Shown: piece by piece, positions 1 through 6,562 of the stretch
Layout of the letters: every line of letters starts with the position of its first letter
How positions within the stretch are numbered: the first letter of the stretch is position 1
Assembly: GCA_036009105.1 (NCBI GenBank)
Contig: DASYMJ010000241.1
Span: 1-10,120, forward strand
Direction: 5' to 3'
DNA from: JAFAVZ01 sp036009105
Lineage (GTDB): Bacteria > Acidobacteriota > Thermoanaerobaculia > Gp7-AA8
DNA: 10,120 nucleotides
Program-made: the position numbers and the translations under genes
The notes under the pieces: generated by a model
The model's input: the letters and a program-made list of their open reading frames with translations, nothing else
What the model was told of the DNA's origin: nothing
The model's database searches: none

Positions 1-10
1 AGCCGTAGTC

Positions 11-109
11 GGCGGGCAGCGATCAGCGATCAGCGATCAGGAGAACCTGGCACGCGTCAGGCGAACACGTGGGGTTCTCCCGATCGCCGATCGCTGATCG
101 CCGATCGCC
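11..109. repeat. Imperfect inverted repeat built from tandem heptamers; hairpin 3' of the protease operon
   Basis: The left arm (11-47) carries repeated 7-mers of the type GCGATCA and ends in GGAGAACC. The right arm (73-109) begins GGTTCTCC and continues with 7-mers of the type CGATCGC. Bases pair as i+j=120, leaving a 25-nt loop (48-72). Over 37 positions only 39/81, 32/88, 18/102, 16/104 and 15/105 fail to pair. The first three are A/C on the plus strand, so they become U-G wobbles in minus-strand RNA, the strand of the protease operon that ends at 113. No T-tract follows, so this is not a canonical intrinsic terminator. It could still stabilise or end the transcript. A related element lies at 6102-6187. 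Confidence 0.75.
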
Positions 110-112
110 CAC

Positions 113-1714
113 TCAAAACATCACCAGCCGGTCGAACCCGCCCTCGTCGCCGCTCACCACCATCCACTTCGGGGTCTGGCGCACCGGCAGCTCGCGCATC
201 GCGTCGTGCAGCAGGATGGACGCGCGCTCGAACTGGTGGCGGAGCGTTGCGCCGCGGCTCTCGTCGATGGCGCGCTTCATCATCGCCGTGAAGAAGGACG
301 CCTCGTCGCGCGCCGCCCCCTCGTACGCGACGCCGTTGCCGTCGCAGGCGGCGAGCAGCAGCACGTCCGCGGCGACATCGCCGTTCGAGAGGGCCGCGCC
401 GGAATGGCAGCTGTCGGCGAGGAAGACGATGCGCACCCGTTTATTGAAGTTCGCCCATAGCGCGCGCAGCTCGTCGGCGCTGAGCATCCGGTCGTAGAGG
501 CGCGGATAGATCGCCGCATGGCCGGAGAAGGTGACGAAGAGCAGGCCGCCGTCGCGCAGCCAGGTGCCCGCGTCGTCGATGGCCCGCCGCAGCGCGCCGG
601 TGGTGCAGGCGCTGTTGGGCAGGATCACCTGATGATCGTACGTCGCCGTCACGTCGCGCCATGCCTCCAGGTCCGCCAGCGGATCGATCCCTCCCACGCC
701 GAGGTGGATGGCGAACGTGCGGGAGGCAGAGATCACCGGGCCGGAGGCGGCGCCCGCCGCGGCGCGGGAAGAGAGCGTGGCGGCGAGCGACGGCGGATCG
801 GAGAGCTGCCCCCGCACCAGCGGGCAGTTCGAGGCATGCGGCTCCTTCCCCACGATCCGCTTGCGCGGGATGCGCGGCATGTCGCGGCGCTGCGGGAAGA
901 GGTCGTAGTAGAGCTCGAAGTGATAGTCGACGTTCTCCTCGATGCACTCCGCCTGCATGAGGATCGCGTCGAGCGGCGCGTTGCCGATGCGGATGTTCAG
1001 CGGCTGCCCGTCCGGCCGCGTGAAATGCAGCACGCTCGCCGCCGGATCGCCCTGCGGCCGCAGCGCCGCGAAGCGCAGCGAGAACTTGTTCTCCCGCACC
1101 CGGAACGTCACCGGGACTTCCTGGGCCAGGCGGTGGAACGGCTGCCGCCGCGCGTCGTGATCGAACGTCCAGACGTGCGACGGATCGACGTAGCTCGCCG
1201 CCAGATGGCCGCGCGCGATGCGCACCAGGCCGGCCAGGCGCGTCTGCGCCTCGGTGCTCTCCGTGTCGATGAAGCGCCGGTCGACCACCGTGCAGTCCGG
1301 ACAGGCCGAGGCGAAGTCGACGACGTAATCGTTGAAGGTCAGCCGGTCGGAAGAGGACGGCGGCGCGGACGGCTCGATCAGCGAGCTCTCGAACGTCACC
1401 CCGTCCGTCTCGAACGGCCCCTCCACGTCCACGCTCTCATGGCGCAGGAAGACCACGCCGAAATTGCGCCCGCTCACCTGGAAGATGAGGTCCGGCTTGC
1501 GCTGCTCGGCGGCCCGCGCCGGATCGAGGTCGTCCAGGTCGAAGCGGACGTAGGCCAGGTGGGGCGGGATGATCACCGGCTTGCCGTCGTCGTCGGTGTT
1601 GCGGGAGAGGCGGGCCGCGCCGCCGTCGGGCAGGAGCGCATAGACCATGCGCGCCGCGTTGTCGATGGTGAGGAAGTCGATACCGGTGAACGTGAGCGTG
1701 GGGAGGAATGACAT
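113..1714 (-). CDS. Caspase/metacaspase-like (peptidase C14 type) protein with unrecognised N-terminal region
   Basis: This 533-residue protein has a clan CD caspase-like domain at about 333-533. FSGHA supplies the likely catalytic His399 and ADSCHSGA supplies Cys436, with Asp434 in the usual metacaspase place. A later ACDGN (456-460) and the FFTAMM helix also fit the fold. Metacaspases normally cut after Arg or Lys; specificity here is not known. Residues 1-300 look beta-rich with a CPDC pair (138-141), and I do not recognise them. Residues 300-333 form a Ser/Ala/Gly-rich linker. No signal peptide or membrane segment is seen, so it is probably cytoplasmic. The ATG at 1714 is chosen over a longer reading because a perfect AGGAGG sits 6 nt upstream. 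It is the last gene of the sigma-CHAT-caspase operon, 10 bp after the CHAT gene. The domain call is strong; the role as effector or substrate is inference. Confidence 0.88.
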   Translation of the reverse strand: MSFLPTLTFTGIDFLTIDNAARMVYALLPDGGAARLSRNTDDDGKPVIIPPHLAYVRFDLDDLDPARAAEQRKPDLIFQVSGRNFGVVFLRHESVDVEGPFETDGVTFESSLIEPSAPPSSSDRLTFNDYVVDFASACPDCTVVDRRFIDTESTEAQTRLAGLVRIARGHLAASYVDPSHVWTFDHDARRQPFHRLAQEVPVTFRVRENKFSLRFAALRPQGDPAASVLHFTRPDGQPLNIRIGNAPLDAILMQAECIEENVDYHFELYYDLFPQRRDMPRIPRKRIVGKEPHASNCPLVRGQLSDPPSLAATLSSRAAAGAASGPVISASRTFAIHLGVGGIDPLADLEAWRDVTATYDHQVILPNSACTTGALRRAIDDAGTWLRDGGLLFVTFSGHAAIYPRLYDRMLSADELRALWANFNKRVRIVFLADSCHSGAALSNGDVAADVLLLAACDGNGVAYEGAARDEASFFTAMMKRAIDESRGATLRHQFERASILLHDAMRELPVRQTPKWMVVSGDEGGFDRLVMF

Positions 1715-1720
1715 TGAGAA

Positions 1721-1726
1721 CCTCCT
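1721..1726 (-). promoter_or_regulatory. Strong Shine-Dalgarno overlapping the upstream stop codon
   Basis: On the minus strand the CHAT gene ends with TAG (1727-1725), whose last two bases start the AGGAGG at 1726-1721. The caspase-like gene's ATG follows after 6 nt. This fixes the start at 1714 and suggests tightly coupled translation of the two proteases. Confidence 0.8.
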
Positions 1727-4700
1727 AGATACTGCCGAGGTATTGGAAACCGGCCCACGCAAAAGGTGGGGCGCCTCGGCGGATCATTTCGATCTGAGCC
1801 TTCTGCAGCGCCTCGGCCGGGGCCACGCCCCGGGCCAGCTGGAGATGCAGTTGGCGGAACAGCTCGGGCGCCGTCGTGTCATCGACGGGCGTCGTGCTGG
1901 CGATGACGCCGGGAACGCCGGCGGCGAGAAATGCACTGGCCAGATTGGTCACGCCCGCTTCCTGGTGGCGGGCGGCGGCAGCGGTGCTGCACGCGGAGAG
2001 GACGACCAGAGAGGTGCGGCGGAACTTGGCGCGGGCGATGTCGCGGGCAAAGAGCAGGCCGGAGTCGCGGCCGTCCGGCGCGAGGACCAGCGCCGCGAGC
2101 AGCGGCGCGTCGGGGGGTGAGGTGGCATGTCCGACGTAATGCACGATCGCCGCATCGCCCGCCGCGGCCAGAAACCGCCGCGGCGTCGCATCGCGGCCGC
2201 GCAGCACTTCCGGCGCGCCATACGCGGCGGCGACCACCGTCGACTCCTCGTTCGCCTGCGCCAGCGGCTTGAGCCCCGGCACCGCGCTCTCGTCGTACGC
2301 CGCGTTGCAGACGATGAGCGCGCCGCCGCGCGGCGGCACCGGGCGGGCGGAGGCGGCGAACGTGGCGGCGCTCGGCTGGAAGGAGAGGCGCACGTCCTGG
2401 ATGAGAAAGCTCTGGGTGACCGGATTGCGCAGCGAGGAGAACGCCTCCGGCATGGCGGGATCGCTCACGATCACCAGCGCCTCCAGCTCGCGCAGCTCCA
2501 TGGTGAAGGGCTCGAGCAGCTTCGCCGCGTTGCGCGCATCCATCGGCCGCTGCTCGAACTGCAGCCGCTCCGGCGTGATCAGCCAGGTGAGCAGCTGGCC
2601 GTCCACCACCGCGAGCTCCAGCAGCCCGGCGCGCGCCGGCAGCCGGCGCTGGACCGCGCCGACCAGCGGCATGAGCGACTCCGCGCAGGCCGTCGGCTGC
2701 GCGTTGGCCGCCGAGAAGAGGAGGCGGTTGCAATCGATGTAGGGCAGCGCCGCCTTCGCGTCGTTCCGCTTCACCAGCAGCGAGGCCACGCCGTTCGTCG
2801 CCTCGCGGGTCTTGGTCAGATAGGTGCCGAAGAGCACCGGATCATCCAGGACGCGCAGCTCCTTCGCCGCTTCGCCCAGGCCGGTCTTGAAATCCGTCTC
2901 GCACGGCACCGCGCGGCCGGCGGCGCAGGCGACGCGGGCCCGCAGGAAGAAGAGCTGGGCCAGGTTGTACTGCTTCCCCGTGCTCACGAAGAAGTTGATC
3001 ACCCCGTCCAGCCGCCGCATCTCGACGTCCGGCGACTCATGGCCGCGCCAGTCGAAGGCGGTCAGCTCCGTGTTCGCCATGGTCCGGGCCCGGATCTCCT
3101 CGGACGGGATGCGGGCCGCCCAATGATCGGCGTGTGCGAGCTCCACGCGCGCCTGCTGGTCAGCGCCGGAGAGGTGACAGGCCAGCCCGCGGTTGAGATA
3201 GGCCTCGCTGAGCGTGACCGGATCGTTGGCCAGTTTCGCCGCATGCAGCATTTCGTCGGCGAAGAGGAGCGCGGCGCCGCGATGTCCTTCCTGCGCCGCG
3301 GTGCGCGAGGCGTCGGCCAGGATGTAGGCGGCACGCCTGGAATGGCCGAGGTCGCGGAGCATCTGCAGCGCGTCGAAGCGCCGTTGCCAGGCGCGCCCGT
3401 TGTCCGCCGCGTAGCCGTCGTCGATGGCCATCAGGTTGACCACCGCGAGCTGGTTCTCCTTCTCATCCGCTTTCTTGAAGGCATCGAAAGCGCGGTCATA
3501 GTTGTCCAGCGCCTGCTTCGGCCGGCCGAGGACCGACTCGGTGAGGCCGGTCAGCCAGAGGACCTTGCCGCGCAGCCAGTGCGAGGCTTCCAGGTCCGCC
3601 GGCGAGATGGTGCGCAGGCGGACGAAGACCGCGTCGTAGTCGTTGCGGTTGAAGTCGACCCGGGCGGCCTGGTGCTGGGCGGCCGGAGCGAACGGCGAGC
3701 CGCTGGCGCTCAGGTCGGCCACCGCTCGGGCGGCCGCTTCCGCGGCGGGGAGCATCGTCTTCGCGTCGTACGCGGCGATCGCTTCGCGCCAGGCGACAAA
3801 GCCGCGGGCGATGCGGCGGCGATCGTGTGACGACTCGATGTGGGCCACGGTCCGGGCCAGGAGCGTGTCCCCCCGCGCCTCCGCCGCCTCCCCGATCACG
3901 CGGATGATGTCCAGCCTGTGCGTGGCCGCGAGGCTGTCGCCGGCCAGTTCGGCATCCGCCCAAGACGGCAACAGCTCGTCCTGGGCGAGGCCGCGCGCTT
4001 CCTGCGGGAACGCCTCCGCCAGCCGCGAGCCGACCACGACCGCATCGGGCTCGCTCTCATGGAGCTTCGCCTTCTCGTTGTCCCACCGGTCCGACTGCGT
4101 ATTCACGGCGAGCCTGTCGCGGTGCTGCTTCGCTTCCTTCGCCCAGTCGCTGGAGGGATCGAGCCGCAGGTAGTCGTCCCACGCCGCGACCGCATTCTCG
4201 CGCGACGATGACGCCGCCTCCAGGCAGACCGCGCGGTTCCAGGCGGCCTCGGGCGAATGGGGATCGAGGTCCCACGCCCTCTTCGCCGCATCGAGAGCGG
4301 AGAGGAGCCGCGCCTCGCGGTGCTCCGTCCGCTGCGCGAGCGCAAAGTACGCCGCGCTCAGATCGGAGAGCAGCGGCGCGTCGGTGGAGGCGTCGATCGC
4401 GGCGCCGACGTCCGGCTTGCCGGTCTCCAGCCGGATGGCATCCTCCAGCGGCCGGATCGCGTCCGCGGCGTTGCCGAAGGCGAGATGGGAGATGCCGAGG
4501 GCGTGCAGGTTCTCCACGGTCGGGTGACGCGCGGCTCGTTTCGAGATCGCGGCCGCCGCCCCTTTTGCGTCCCAGGTCGACTCGTCATTCGTGGCCGGCC
4601 CCTGGCGGAAGGTCGGCTCTTCGGGGCGGTAGGGGAAGCCGCTGACGCGGGCGGCGGTGGGGCGGTTGGGAAAATGACTGGTGTCGGCGATCAGCGCCTC

Positions 4701-4985
4701 CACGCCGCTCGGCAGGTGACCCTTGCCGCGGCGGGAGATGGCGTAGCCGCCGACCAGGATCAGGGCGACCAGGAAGGCCGCGGCGAATGCGCTCGTCCAT
4801 CGAAGACTGAGCCTGCGAGGGGTGGCCGCGATCGGGCCGCGCAGCTCGTTCGTGCTGACGAAGATCGATCTGCATTCGCTGCAGGTCGCCATGTGCTCGA
4901 TGACTCGTTTGCGCGTTTGCGCATCCAGACGGCCATCGATGAACGCAGCGAGCGTCTCGTGAGACGGGAATCCCGAATGCTCCAT
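1725..4985 (-). CDS. Anti-sigma zinc motif / transmembrane / TPR / CHAT peptidase fusion protein
   Basis: This is a 1086-residue multidomain protein. Residues 1-50 hold a zinc-binding anti-sigma motif, His31-x3-Cys35-x2-Cys38, as in zf-HC2 anti-sigma factors. One hydrophobic segment (about 63-83) follows. Residues about 157-780 are helical and TPR-like, for example 157-187 and 204-240. A CHAT domain covers about 788-1086: HYVGHAT gives catalytic His953, LSACSTA gives Cys999, and the family-typical end WAGFQYLGSI is present. Both dyad residues are intact. The gene starts 7 bp after the sigma-factor stop, and the preceding GAGGAG overlaps that TGA, so it is the likely partner of that sigma factor. 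By analogy with membrane anti-sigma factors, the N-terminus would be cytoplasmic and the CHAT part periplasmic. Basic residues on both sides of the membrane segment leave the topology uncertain. Whether the peptidase releases the sigma factor or cleaves another target is inference. Confidence 0.9.
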   Translation of the reverse strand: MEHSGFPSHETLAAFIDGRLDAQTRKRVIEHMATCSECRSIFVSTNELRGPIAATPRRLSLRWTSAFAAAFLVALILVGGYAISRRGKGHLPSGVEALIADTSHFPNRPTAARVSGFPYRPEEPTFRQGPATNDESTWDAKGAAAAISKRAARHPTVENLHALGISHLAFGNAADAIRPLEDAIRLETGKPDVGAAIDASTDAPLLSDLSAAYFALAQRTEHREARLLSALDAAKRAWDLDPHSPEAAWNRAVCLEAASSSRENAVAAWDDYLRLDPSSDWAKEAKQHRDRLAVNTQSDRWDNEKAKLHESEPDAVVVGSRLAEAFPQEARGLAQDELLPSWADAELAGDSLAATHRLDIIRVIGEAAEARGDTLLARTVAHIESSHDRRRIARGFVAWREAIAAYDAKTMLPAAEAAARAVADLSASGSPFAPAAQHQAARVDFNRNDYDAVFVRLRTISPADLEASHWLRGKVLWLTGLTESVLGRPKQALDNYDRAFDAFKKADEKENQLAVVNLMAIDDGYAADNGRAWQRRFDALQMLRDLGHSRRAAYILADASRTAAQEGHRGAALLFADEMLHAAKLANDPVTLSEAYLNRGLACHLSGADQQARVELAHADHWAARIPSEEIRARTMANTELTAFDWRGHESPDVEMRRLDGVINFFVSTGKQYNLAQLFFLRARVACAAGRAVPCETDFKTGLGEAAKELRVLDDPVLFGTYLTKTREATNGVASLLVKRNDAKAALPYIDCNRLLFSAANAQPTACAESLMPLVGAVQRRLPARAGLLELAVVDGQLLTWLITPERLQFEQRPMDARNAAKLLEPFTMELRELEALVIVSDPAMPEAFSSLRNPVTQSFLIQDVRLSFQPSAATFAASARPVPPRGGALIVCNAAYDESAVPGLKPLAQANEESTVVAAAYGAPEVLRGRDATPRRFLAAAGDAAIVHYVGHATSPPDAPLLAALVLAPDGRDSGLLFARDIARAKFRRTSLVVLSACSTAAAARHQEAGVTNLASAFLAAGVPGVIASTTPVDDTTAPELFRQLHLQLARGVAPAEALQKAQIEMIRRGAPPFAWAGFQYLGSI

Positions 4986-4992
4986 CGGCTCC

Positions 4993-5865
4993 TCAACCGG
5001 ACAGCCGGCTTGCGCCGCCCGAGCGTCCCCCGTCTATACGATCAGAGGGACGCTCAGGAGATTTTCCCTCCTGCTGATGGAGCCGATCCACATGAATTTC
5101 GGCATCTCCCTTGTGAAGGAGTTCCTTGATGACGTGCCTGCTCACGCCGGCACGCTCCAGTCTGCCACGCAGTGTCGACAGGAGCTTGTCGATGCGCTTG
5201 TACACTTTTTTCCCAGGCATCTGCAGATGTTCCGCGATCTGGGGAACCTTCCAGCCGTCCCAGAAGCGGAGCTCGAGCAGGAGCTGATCCTCCGGCTCGA
5301 GCTCGCTCATGATTTCATCCAGCAGGTGCGCCGCGGCGCGGCCCGTCTCCTGCCGGTCGCGGCACATCAGCCGGTCGTCCGCCGCCTCCTCGGAGGTGAC
5401 CGTGTCCGGCGGCGCGGCCTGGGAGACGAGCACCGGGCGCGGCAGGCGGACCGGGAGGCGGAGGTAGATCGCCTCGATCTCCATCTTGGTGAAGCCGGCG
5501 GCGCTGCCGGTGGTCAGGACCTGGGTGGCTTCGTCGAGCGAGTAGTTGTCGCGGGTGATGAGCCGCTCGAGGGTGATCGCCTTCGCCCCCAGCCGCTTCG
5601 CCTCGGCCGAGGGGCGCCACTTGCCCCACATCCGGACCCGGTACTGATAGAAGAGGTGCTGGATGACGGTGTTGAGGTAGGTGTTGAAGGTGCTGCGCCC
5701 CTCGAACTTGCGGATGATCTCGTAGTTGTCCTTGATCAGCTCCAGCTTGACGTACGAGGCAAAGTCCTCCGCCTCGGTCGCATCGAGATGACTCTTCCGC
5801 GACACGTACGTGATGATGCGATCGATCGCACCCATGTTCCGAAGAAATTCTTCCTCAGCGTCCAT
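4993..5865 (-). CDS. ECF-like RNA polymerase sigma factor, first gene of the protease operon
   Basis: This 290-residue protein has a sigma region 2-like part at about 10-80, including RKFEGRSTFNTYLNTVIQH, typical of core binding and -10 recognition. Region 4 at about 186-238 contains a helix-turn-helix (WKVPQIAEHLQMPGKKVYKR) for -35 recognition. The two parts are joined by an unusually long segment of about 105 residues, and a charged tail of about 50 residues follows region 4. Most ECF factors are near 170-200 residues, so this one is enlarged. The ATG at 5865 has only a weak AGG 7 nt upstream. The next gene, 7 bp downstream, carries an anti-sigma zinc motif, so the two are a likely sigma/anti-sigma pair. 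Which promoters it reads, and whether it reads its own, cannot be told from the protein. Confidence 0.85.
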   Translation of the reverse strand: MDAEEEFLRNMGAIDRIITYVSRKSHLDATEAEDFASYVKLELIKDNYEIIRKFEGRSTFNTYLNTVIQHLFYQYRVRMWGKWRPSAEAKRLGAKAITLERLITRDNYSLDEATQVLTTGSAAGFTKMEIEAIYLRLPVRLPRPVLVSQAAPPDTVTSEEAADDRLMCRDRQETGRAAAHLLDEIMSELEPEDQLLLELRFWDGWKVPQIAEHLQMPGKKVYKRIDKLLSTLRGRLERAGVSRHVIKELLHKGDAEIHVDRLHQQEGKSPERPSDRIDGGRSGGASRLSG

Positions 5866-6002
5866 AGCTACGCCTGAACGTGGTGATGGGAAACCAAACG
5901 TGACTTTATTAAAAAGACGACTCTTGGACCCGAATGCTGAATTGTCGAGAGATGGCGCTCAGTCTAGCAGGAGAGGCGGAGTTCCCACAGAGAGATGTTG
6001 GA

Positions 6003-6013
6003 TTTGTCACAAA
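6003..6013. promoter_or_regulatory. Short palindrome TTTGT-C-ACAAA, possible operator
   Basis: A perfect 5-1-5 inverted repeat lies about 140 bp upstream of the sigma-factor start. It could be an operator for the protease operon, but a palindrome this short can arise by chance and no dedicated regulator is adjacent. Confidence 0.2.
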
Positions 6014-6030
6014 GCACACCCCTGCTTTTT

Positions 6031-6060
6031 CCTTTAGACGGACGAATGGGAGAGGTTTAC
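6031..6060 (-). promoter_or_regulatory. Possible ECF-type promoter for the sigma-CHAT-caspase operon
   Basis: On the minus strand GTAAAC (6060-6055) is followed after 14 nt by CGTCTAA (6040-6034). ECF promoters often pair an AAC-containing -35 element with a CGTC or GTCT -10 element, usually with about 16 nt between, so this spacing is short. If used, the mRNA would have a leader of about 160 nt and the sigma factor could be autoregulated. This is a weak call by eye. Confidence 0.22.
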
Positions 6061-6101
6061 GAGGGGTAGTGCGTTTTGCGGGGAAAACGTTTCTGGCTTG
6101 G

Positions 6102-6187
6102 CGAACAGCGAGCGGCGGGCAGCGGGCAGAGAACCGGCGTTTGGTCCTGACCTGCTCTCCTATCTCCTGCTCGCCGCTCGCTGCCCG
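6102..6187. repeat. Second heptamer-type inverted repeat, 3' of the 87-residue gene
   Basis: The left arm (6102-6122) contains AGCGAGCGGCGGGCAG and the right arm (6167-6187) is its near reverse complement. Of 21 paired positions, three (6104, 6105, 6118) do not match, and the spacer is 44 nt. GCGGGCA is repeated twice at the left arm and is followed by GAGAACC, the same box that ends the left arm of the element at 11-47. It lies 7 bp beyond the stop of the minus-strand gene ending at 6195, as the first element lies beyond the stop at 113. The two probably belong to one dispersed family; a 3'-end or terminator-like role is inference. Confidence 0.65.
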
Positions 6188-6194
6188 TTGCCCG

Positions 6195-6458
6195 CTACGT
6201 CGGCCGCGAGTCTTTGCGCCCGTACGGCTTCGCGACGAGCTCGTCGCTGGCGCGCTCGTCCGGACGGACCGTGTCGCGGACCCGGTCGGCCGCCTCGCGG
6301 GTCTGCCGCTCATCGAGCTTGACGCCGACGCGCTGCTCCTCGCCCTGCTCCGTGGTGAGCCCGCGCGGCCGCTCCACGAGGTCTCCGCTGTACGGCGTCC
6401 CCGTCACGGTGTGCATCACGCGATTGCCCTTCGTGCGCGTCTTGCGGTCCTGGCTCAT
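6195..6458 (-). CDS. Small, highly charged hypothetical protein (87 aa)
   Basis: This 87-residue protein is rich in Arg, Asp, Glu, Lys and Thr, with no cysteine, no hydrophobic segment and no recognisable domain, so it is probably soluble and largely disordered. The ATG at 6458 is supported by GGGAGG 5 nt upstream; a longer reading from 6518 adds an unsupported N-terminus and runs through the palindrome at 6493-6507. It is divergent from the PerR-like regulator, with a 111-bp intergenic gap. A heptamer inverted repeat lies just after its stop. A stress-related role would be guilt by association only. I do not recognise the family. The clear ribosome-binding site makes it likely to be real. 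Confidence 0.6.
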   Translation of the reverse strand: MSQDRKTRTKGNRVMHTVTGTPYSGDLVERPRGLTTEQGEEQRVGVKLDERQTREAADRVRDTVRPDERASDELVAKPYGRKDSRPT

Positions 6459-6492
6459 GGCTGCCTCCCGGTGGGATGAGGAGCAAATCGTG

Positions 6493-6507
6493 CGCCGAAA
6501 TTCGGCG
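6493..6507. promoter_or_regulatory. Perfect palindrome CGCCGAA-A-TTCGGCG between divergent genes
   Basis: A perfect 7-1-7 inverted repeat lies 35 bp upstream of the 87-residue gene's start and 26 bp upstream of the perR -35 box. It sits in the shared control region and is unlike the PerR box, so it could be an operator for a second regulator. A hairpin in the 5' leader of the minus-strand mRNA is the alternative. Confidence 0.4.
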
Positions 6508-6533
6508 ATCAGCAGCAAGACTCGATCTTCTAC

Positions 6534-6562
6534 TTGACATCATCACGATTTAGACTTATTCT
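6534..6562 (+). promoter_or_regulatory. Sigma-70-type promoter of the perR-ahpC-ahpD operon
   Basis: TTGACA (6534-6539), a 17-bp spacer and TATTCT (6557-6562) make a near-consensus housekeeping promoter. Transcription would be expected to start around 6569-6570, which is the first base of the GTG start codon of the regulator. This predicts a leaderless or nearly leaderless mRNA, in keeping with the lack of any Shine-Dalgarno sequence there. Confidence 0.7.

Larger units (their letters stand above)
5866..6194. other. Intergenic region upstream of the sigma-CHAT-caspase operon
   Basis: These 329 bases hold no convincing gene; the open frames across them are low-complexity Arg/Ser or shadow translations. 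The part near the sigma gene is more AT-rich (around 5901-5915). A small hairpin, CGTTTT-6 nt-AAAACG, lies at 6072-6089. A palindrome at 6003-6013 and a possible ECF-type promoter at 6031-6060 are listed separately. The far end holds the second heptamer inverted repeat. The operon promoter must lie here, but I cannot place it firmly. Confidence 0.6.

Noticed and set aside
11..109. CRISPR array or tRNA reading of the repeated 7-mers
   Set aside because: The repeats are contiguous 7-mers without unique spacers, arranged as one inverted pair, and show no cloverleaf or anticodon arm.
518..1711. Long plus-strand open frame of 397 codons opposite the caspase-like gene
   Set aside because: The translation is Arg/Gly/Val-rich with no recognisable domain, has no ribosome-binding site and lies opposite a gene with clear catalytic motifs; high GC content makes such shadows common.
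1715..1762. Longer N-terminus for the caspase-like protein, starting at 1762
   Set aside because: It would overlap the end of the CHAT gene, while the ATG at 1714 has a perfect AGGAGG 6 nt upstream.
2127..3830. Long plus-strand open frame of 567 codons opposite the CHAT gene
   Set aside because: Its composition (Arg, Gly, His, Gln, Val) is typical of an antisense shadow of a GC-rich gene, and the opposite strand encodes conserved TPR/CHAT sequence.
5959..5986. GGGAAC ... TAGACTGA on the minus strand as an ECF promoter
   Set aside because: The spacing is too short (13-15 nt depending on how the boxes are set) and the -10 match is poor; the site at 6031-6060 is at least as good, so no promoter is called here.
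5909..6313. Minus-strand open frame of 134 codons between the sigma gene and the 87-residue gene
   Set aside because: The product is low-complexity Arg/Ser-rich, overlaps the 87-residue gene in another frame, crosses the heptamer repeat and has no ribosome-binding site.
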